From CAZRIP01 sp964600165 (GTDB lineage: Bacteria; Elusimicrobiota; Elusimicrobia; UBA1565; UBA9628), in assembly GCA_964600165.1 (NCBI GenBank), contig CAZRIP010000023.1, forward strand, positions 1 through 35,354: 35,354 nt of DNA, in the 5' to 3' direction. Both the position numbers and the translations under genes were made by a program. Within the stretch, counting starts at the first letter, position 1. Each line of letters opens with the position of its first letter. The notes beneath the pieces are model-generated. The model was not told the DNA's origin, did no database searches, and saw nothing but the letters and a program-made list of their open reading frames with translations. Shown here piece by piece: positions 31,801 through 35,354 of the stretch.

Positions 31801-33243
31801 ATGAAGCGCCAAGCGGCGGCGCTGGCCGCGATGGCGGTGCTGGCCCAAGCGGGCTGCTACCGGTTTCGGCCGGGCCGCGGCGGAGGGCAGTCGTCGTTCG
31901 CGGGGGAGCGCAAGATCCGCCCGCAGGACGTCGCCGTCCCGCCCGGCTACGTCGTCGAGGTCGCGGCCTCCGGCTTGACCTTTCCGACCTCCTTGTTCTT
32001 CGACGACGCCGACCGCGCCTACGTCGTCGAGGCGGGCTACGCCGCGGGAGAGACATGGACGACGCCCCGCGTGCTGCGCCTGGAGCCCGACGACCTCCCG
32101 ACGGTGATCGTCGAGGGCGGCCGCAACGGGCCTTGGACCGGCGCGGCGTACCTCGACGGCCGCATCTACATCGCCGAGGGCGGAGAGCTCGAGGGAGGCA
32201 AGATCCTCGCGCTCGATCCGCAAGACCCGAATCTCAAGCTGCGTCCCGTCGTCGAGGGTCTGCCGAGCACCGGCGATCATCACACGAGCGGGCCCGTGGT
32301 CGGCCCGGACGGCCTGCTCTACTTCGGCGAAGGCACGATGACCAACGCCGGCGTCGTCGGCGACGACAACGAGCTCGGCGGCTGGGTGGAGAGATTCCCC
32401 GCCGCCCACGACGTGCCGTGCGTCGACGTCGCGCTCAGCGGCGTCAACTTCGGCACGAAGAAAGGCCCGACGGGCGCATTCCTTCCTTATGGCACGCCCT
32501 CGCGCGCCGGCCAGATCGTGCCGGCGGGCTCGCCATGCAACGGCGCCGTCTATCGCGTCAAGCCCGACGGCGGCCGGCCCGAGCTCGTGGCCTGGGGCCT
32601 GCGCGACCCGTTCGGCCTGGCGTTCTCGCCCAAAGGCGCGCTCTTCGCCACCGACGCCGGCTACGACGAGCGCGGCGCCCGGCCGGTCTGGGGCGCGGCG
32701 GATTTCTTGTGGTCGATCTCCACAGGGACGCCGGCGTGGTACGGCTGGCCCGACTACTCGGGCTCAAGCTCCCTGGCCCAAGCCGAGTACGCCTCGGCCG
32801 GCCGGGCGCGGCCCGCGGCGCTGCTCGACAAGCCTCCGGCTGCGCCGCCGCAACCAGCGGCGACGCTCGCCTGCCACGCGGGCTCGGCGGGGCTCGATTT
32901 CTCGCGCAGCGAGTCCTTCGGCCACGTCGGCGAGGCCTTCATCGCGCAGTTCGGCGACCGCGGTCCGCGCTCCGGCAAGGTGGCGAGGCCGGTCGGCTTC
33001 AAGGTCGTGCGCGTCAACCTCGCCACCGGCGTCATCGAGGACTTCGCGGTCAACAGGGGGCGCGTCGCCGGCCCGGCGTCGCTGCTCCGCGGCGGCGGCC
33101 TGGAGCGCCCGATCGCCGTGCGCTTCTCGCCGTCCGGCTCGGAGCTCTACATCGTCGACTTCGGCGCCATGACGTTCTCGAAGAGCTCCGTGGAAGCCGC
33201 GCGCGGCACGGGAGTCGTCTGGCGGGTCAGGAGGAGAGACTAA
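31801..33243 (+). CDS. PQQ-dependent sugar dehydrogenase-like lipoprotein
   Basis: A 480-residue envelope protein with a lipoprotein signal (lipobox AQAGC, Cys19) and a six-bladed beta-propeller of the soluble glucose/sorbosone dehydrogenase type. Blade repeats include PTSLFFDDADRAYVVEAGY, the active-site-like GDHHTSGPVVGPDGLLYFGEG, and GLRDPFGLAFSPKGALFATD. It would oxidise a sugar or other alcohol in the periplasm using pyrroloquinoline quinone, passing electrons to the cytochrome c encoded 1 nt downstream. PQQ synthesis genes are not in the window. The in-frame ATG at 31792 is possible; 31801 gives a normal lipoprotein N-terminus. Confidence 0.8.
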   Translation: MKRQAAALAAMAVLAQAGCYRFRPGRGGGQSSFAGERKIRPQDVAVPPGYVVEVAASGLTFPTSLFFDDADRAYVVEAGYAAGETWTTPRVLRLEPDDLPTVIVEGGRNGPWTGAAYLDGRIYIAEGGELEGGKILALDPQDPNLKLRPVVEGLPSTGDHHTSGPVVGPDGLLYFGEGTMTNAGVVGDDNELGGWVERFPAAHDVPCVDVALSGVNFGTKKGPTGAFLPYGTPSRAGQIVPAGSPCNGAVYRVKPDGGRPELVAWGLRDPFGLAFSPKGALFATDAGYDERGARPVWGAADFLWSISTGTPAWYGWPDYSGSSSLAQAEYASAGRARPAALLDKPPAAPPQPAATLACHAGSAGLDFSRSESFGHVGEAFIAQFGDRGPRSGKVARPVGFKVVRVNLATGVIEDFAVNRGRVAGPASLLRGGGLERPIAVRFSPSGSELYIVDFGAMTFSKSSVEAARGTGVVWRVRRRD

Positions 33244-33244
33244 C

Positions 33245-33595
33245 GTGGCTTCCCGCCGCTGGGCGCCGGCGCTCGCCCTTCTCGCCGCCGCGGCGTGCGC
33301 CCGCCCCGCGCGCTGGAGCGAGCCGATCTCCGGGCCTTTGCCCGTCGAGGAAAAGCCCGTCGAGCGCGGCCGGCTCGTCTATCTCCAGAACTGCTACCGC
33401 TGCCATCAGGGCGGCGAGGGCGGCCTCGGTCCGCCGATCACGTCGCATTTCGCGCGCGCCGTCTCCAAGGTCGAGATCCGCCGTGGGTACGGCGCGATGC
33501 CGGCCTTCGACGAGAGAAGGTTATCTTCTTCGGAACTCGACGATCTGACGGCCTATCTGGACGCGCTGCAAATGAGCGAAGCGAGGAGGCAATGA
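33245..33595 (+). CDS. Small c-type cytochrome lipoprotein
   Basis: A 116-residue envelope electron carrier. The N-terminal signal ends in a probable lipobox with Cys18 (LLAAAAC). A single haem-binding CYRCH lies at residues 50-54, with axial His54 and probable Met85 in GYGAMPAF, the class I mono-haem cytochrome c pattern. The start is GTG at 33245, 1 nt after the dehydrogenase stop, so it is almost certainly its redox partner. Its stop overlaps the next start (ATGA). Confidence 0.92.
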   Translation: MASRRWAPALALLAAAACARPARWSEPISGPLPVEEKPVERGRLVYLQNCYRCHQGGEGGLGPPITSHFARAVSKVEIRRGYGAMPAFDERRLSSSELDDLTAYLDALQMSEARRQ

Positions 33596-34092
33596 TGAAC
33601 GCGAAATGGACGCTGGCCGCGCTGGGAGGCTTGAGCCTCGGCCTCGCCTTGCCGCTGCAAGCCGCGGACAAGGCGACGCATCAGACGATGACCGAGCTCA
33701 CGGCCGACTACAACGCGCAGACTACGGACGTTCAAAACCTGCGCGACAAGGGCTGGAGCTGGAACGAGATCGGGGACGCCCTGGCGGTGTCCAAGCGGGC
33801 CGACCGCCCGCTTCAGGAAGTCGTCGCTCAACGCGATTCCGGCATGAGCTGGAATCAGATATCCGAGCGCTACGGCTTCAAGTTCAGCGACGTCTCGGGC
33901 GAGGCCCGCCGCGTCGCCAAGGACGCCCGCCGCGCCGATAAGAACGAGCGGCAGGCGATCCGGCACGGCGCGCCCCGCCCGGTGAACCCGGATACGGGGC
34001 CCAACCCGGAAGGCACGGAGCTGCCGCAGCAAGCGGCGCCCAGCCAGGCCGTGCCGCCGTCGCAGACCAACCCGCCGGCCGACAATCCGTAG
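33592..34092 (+). CDS. Secreted protein with tandem W-x-x-I repeats
   Basis: A 166-residue exported protein of no known function. It has a signal peptide (cleavage after LQAA, about residue 23) and a helical region with two similar units: LRDKGWSWNEIGDALAVS and QRDSGMSWNQISERYGF. A basic stretch (RRVAKDARRADKNER) and a Pro/Gln-rich tail follow. The units look like a helix-turn-helix-style repeat used outside the cytoplasm. The ATG at 33592 overlaps the cytochrome stop, after GAGGAGG; the adjacent ATG at 33595 has better spacing. It is co-transcribed with the dehydrogenase and cytochrome, so it may assist them. Confidence 0.75.
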   Translation: MMNAKWTLAALGGLSLGLALPLQAADKATHQTMTELTADYNAQTTDVQNLRDKGWSWNEIGDALAVSKRADRPLQEVVAQRDSGMSWNQISERYGFKFSDVSGEARRVAKDARRADKNERQAIRHGAPRPVNPDTGPNPEGTELPQQAAPSQAVPPSQTNPPADNP

Positions 34093-34117
34093 CCGCGCGG
34101 CCGCGATAGCGAAAGCG

Positions 34118-34165
34118 CCCTTCTCCGTCCCTGATCGGCCAAGCCGGTCAGGGGCGGACGAAGGG
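34118..34165 (+). terminator. Imperfect hairpin, probable terminator
   Basis: CCCTTC (34118-34123) pairs with GAAGGG (34160-34165), and inner CCG-CCCTGA pairs with TCAGGG-CGG. No clean T-run follows, so efficiency is uncertain. It separates the dehydrogenase unit from the next promoter. Confidence 0.45.
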
Positions 34166-34175
34166 ACTTGCGTCA

Positions 34176-34205
34176 TTGACGCGCCGCGACCCGGTAAGGT
34201 ATAAC
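34176..34205 (+). promoter_or_regulatory. Strong promoter of the NarL-type regulator, apparently leaderless
   Basis: TTGACG (34176-34181) and TATAAC (34200-34205), each one base from consensus, are 18 bp apart, with 6 nt to the ATG at 34212. This supports 34212 as the start, because a start at 34176 would lie inside the -35. Confidence 0.65.
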
Positions 34206-34211
34206 GGCGGC

Positions 34212-34910
34212 ATGGCCACCACCGTTTTGAAGAAACACGCGCGCGGCGTGAAGTCGCGCGTCCTGCTCGTCGAGGATCACGCGCTCGTGCGGCAAGGGCT
34301 CACGCAGCTTCTCAACCAGCAGTCCGACCTCGCCGTCTGCGGCGAAAGCTACCGCGGCGAAGGCGTGCTCAAGCTCATCGAATCTCTCAAGCCCGACGCC
34401 GTCGTCGTCGACCTGACCCTGGGCGACATCAGCGGAGTCGATCTCATCAAGGAAATCTCAGCCAAGCACGCCGGGCTGCCGATCCTCGTCTTGTCGATGC
34501 ACCAGGACGCGCTCTACGCCGAGCGCGCGCTGCGCGCGGGAGCGCGCGGCTACGTGATGAAGGAGGAGGCCTCGGAGACCGTCGTCTCGGCGCTGCGCAA
34601 GATCCTCTCCGGCGAGATCCATCTCGGCGAGCGGGCCAAGGCGCGGCTCCTGCACAAGCTCGTCAAGTCGCCGCTCGGGCAAGTCGACCGCACGTCGATG
34701 CTCGAGCGCCTCAGCGACCGCGAGCTCGAAGTGTTCCGCCTGCTCGGCCAAGGCTTCAGCACGCGGCGCATCGCCGAGCGCTTCAACCGCAGCATCAAGA
34801 CGGTCGAAATCTACCGCGCCAACATCAAGCACAAGCTCGACCTCAAGGACGCGGCGGAGCTGATCCACTTCGCGGTCCAGTACTCGCAAGACCCCAAGCC
34901 CCGCGCATAG
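34212..34910 (+). CDS. NarL/FixJ-family response regulator
   Basis: A 232-residue cytoplasmic transcription factor. The receiver domain has acidic pocket Glu21/Asp22, phospho-acceptor Asp67 (VVVDLTLGD) and the later GYVMKEE Lys. The C-terminal LuxR-type helix-turn-helix reads LSDRELEVFRLLGQG...STRRIAERFNRSIKTVEIYRANIKHKL. No cognate kinase is adjacent. The orphan kinase at 12021 is in the window but has a HisKA type more often paired with Rcp1-like receivers. Target genes unknown. Confidence 0.93.
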   Translation: MATTVLKKHARGVKSRVLLVEDHALVRQGLTQLLNQQSDLAVCGESYRGEGVLKLIESLKPDAVVVDLTLGDISGVDLIKEISAKHAGLPILVLSMHQDALYAERALRAGARGYVMKEEASETVVSALRKILSGEIHLGERAKARLLHKLVKSPLGQVDRTSMLERLSDRELEVFRLLGQGFSTRRIAERFNRSIKTVEIYRANIKHKLDLKDAAELIHFAVQYSQDPKPRA

Positions 34911-34945
34911 GGTCGTCCCCGATACCGCGCGCGCGAAGCAGAAGC

Positions 34946-34951
34946 TATCCT
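34946..34951 (+). promoter_or_regulatory. Possible -10 before the receiver-like gene
   Basis: TATCCT, 7 nt before the ATG at 34959, in the 48-nt gap after the NarL-type gene. No -35 seen. Confidence 0.25.
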
Positions 34952-34958
34952 ATCGAGG

Positions 34959-35354
34959 ATGGCCACTTCTCCGGATCGCGCGGCCGCGCTCTTCATCGCG
35001 GACTCCTCTCAAACGGCGGCCGATCTGCAGCGCGCCTTGACCGGAGGGGCGTATCGCTGCAACATCATGATGGTCGCCAACGGCGAGCAAGCCCTCGCCA
35101 TCCTGCGCCACGAGAGCCGCGCGCGCAAGATGCCCCCCTGCCCCCATGTCCTCGTGATCTACGGCGGCCTGGGCGACGGGCGTGCCGCCGGCCTGATCCA
35201 GGCGCTGCGAGCCGACGCGACCTACGGCTCGATCCCGCTCATCGCCGTCGTCGCGGCCGAAAGCGAGGCCGAAGCGTCGCCCTCGCTGCGCTTGGACCCG
35301 TTCGCGATGGCCCGCTTGCAGCCGCTGCTCGTGGAGCGCGGCTTTTGGTGGGTC
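34959..35354 (+). CDS. Degenerate receiver-domain protein (Rcp1-like), 3' end cut
   Basis: An open frame of 132 codons runs from the ATG to the window edge. It begins MATSPDRAAALFIADSSQTA. The pattern VANGEQALAILRHESRA, a strand PHVLVIYGG, IQALRADATYGSIPLIAVV and a final ERGFWWV matches single-domain Rcp1-type response regulators, whose last helix ends near an FW motif. At the phospho-acceptor place it has Tyr68 instead of Asp, and the N-terminal acidic pair is reduced to Asp15. It is therefore probably a pseudo-receiver acting by protein binding. It follows the NarL-type regulator in the same direction. Confidence 0.7.
   Translation, partial: MATSPDRAAALFIADSSQTAADLQRALTGGAYRCNIMMVANGEQALAILRHESRARKMPPCPHVLVIYGGLGDGRAAGLIQALRADATYGSIPLIAVVAAESEAEASPSLRLDPFAMARLQPLLVERGFWWV

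Noticed and set aside
34176..34211. Upstream TTG start for the NarL-type regulator
   Set aside because: That TTG is the -35 of a good promoter; transcripts would start near the ATG at 34212.

Overview
The window is a high-GC (roughly two-thirds G+C by eye) bacterial chromosome fragment. A run of 10 Ns at 29834-29843 shows it comes from a scaffolded draft or metagenome assembly. Gram-negative traits are clear: an LptD-like outer-membrane protein, two outer-membrane barrels and a Kdp system. The short type IV pilin-like protein, the lysine/alanine-rich tail on L31 and the house-keeping gene order suggest Elusimicrobiota or a relative. That placement is inference. No tRNA, rRNA, CRISPR array, insertion sequence or phage gene was seen.

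Layout. (a) 1-2657, minus: a dTDP-sugar/nucleotide-sugar operon (epimerase, rfbB, tdk, partial rfbA) whose genes overlap by 4 nt. (b) 2658-3424: a promoter region, a pilin gene with its own leader, and a two-way terminator. (c) 3434-11402, minus: rpmE, prfA, prmC, murA, folC, a ROK sugar kinase and an LptD-like gene. (d) 11492-12037, plus: a TMEM165/GDT1-like cation exchanger. (e) 12021-15341, minus: porin, periplasmic binding protein and sensor kinase. (f) 15413-25354, minus: an outer-membrane barrel, a 27-residue membrane peptide, kdpF-A-B-C, kdpD-E and, at the far end, a PTS EIIA gene. (g) 25432-28922, plus: an APC/KUP-like transporter coupled to a Deg-type protease. (h) 28986-30507, minus: a sodium:solute symporter interrupted by the assembly gap. 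(i) 30686-35354, plus: a Crp/Fnr regulator with an in-frame amber codon, a DUF486 protein, a lipoprotein sugar dehydrogenase with its cytochrome c and a small secreted protein, a NarL-type regulator, and the start of a receiver protein lacking the phospho-acceptor Asp.

How it works together. Region f-g looks like one potassium-acquisition locus: high-affinity Kdp pump, its sensor pair, a barrel for outer-membrane entry, an EIIA of the type known to touch potassium control in E. coli, and a second transporter of the KUP/APC superfamily. The key new observation is a near-identical 21-bp element, built from GTTAAC-like hexamers spaced 11 bp apart, in front of both the barrel-kdp operon and the divergent EIIA/transporter pair. 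An OmpR-family regulator such as KdpE is the natural candidate to bind it.

A second window-wide signal is that many first genes of transcription units have a -10-like hexamer only 6-11 nt before the start codon and no Shine-Dalgarno sequence. This suggests widespread leaderless or near-leaderless mRNAs. Genes inside operons are mostly joined by ATGA, GTGA or TTGA overlaps. A perfect 31-bp inverted repeat that supplies the last codons and stop of two convergent genes (28909-28999) is the most unusual DNA structure here.
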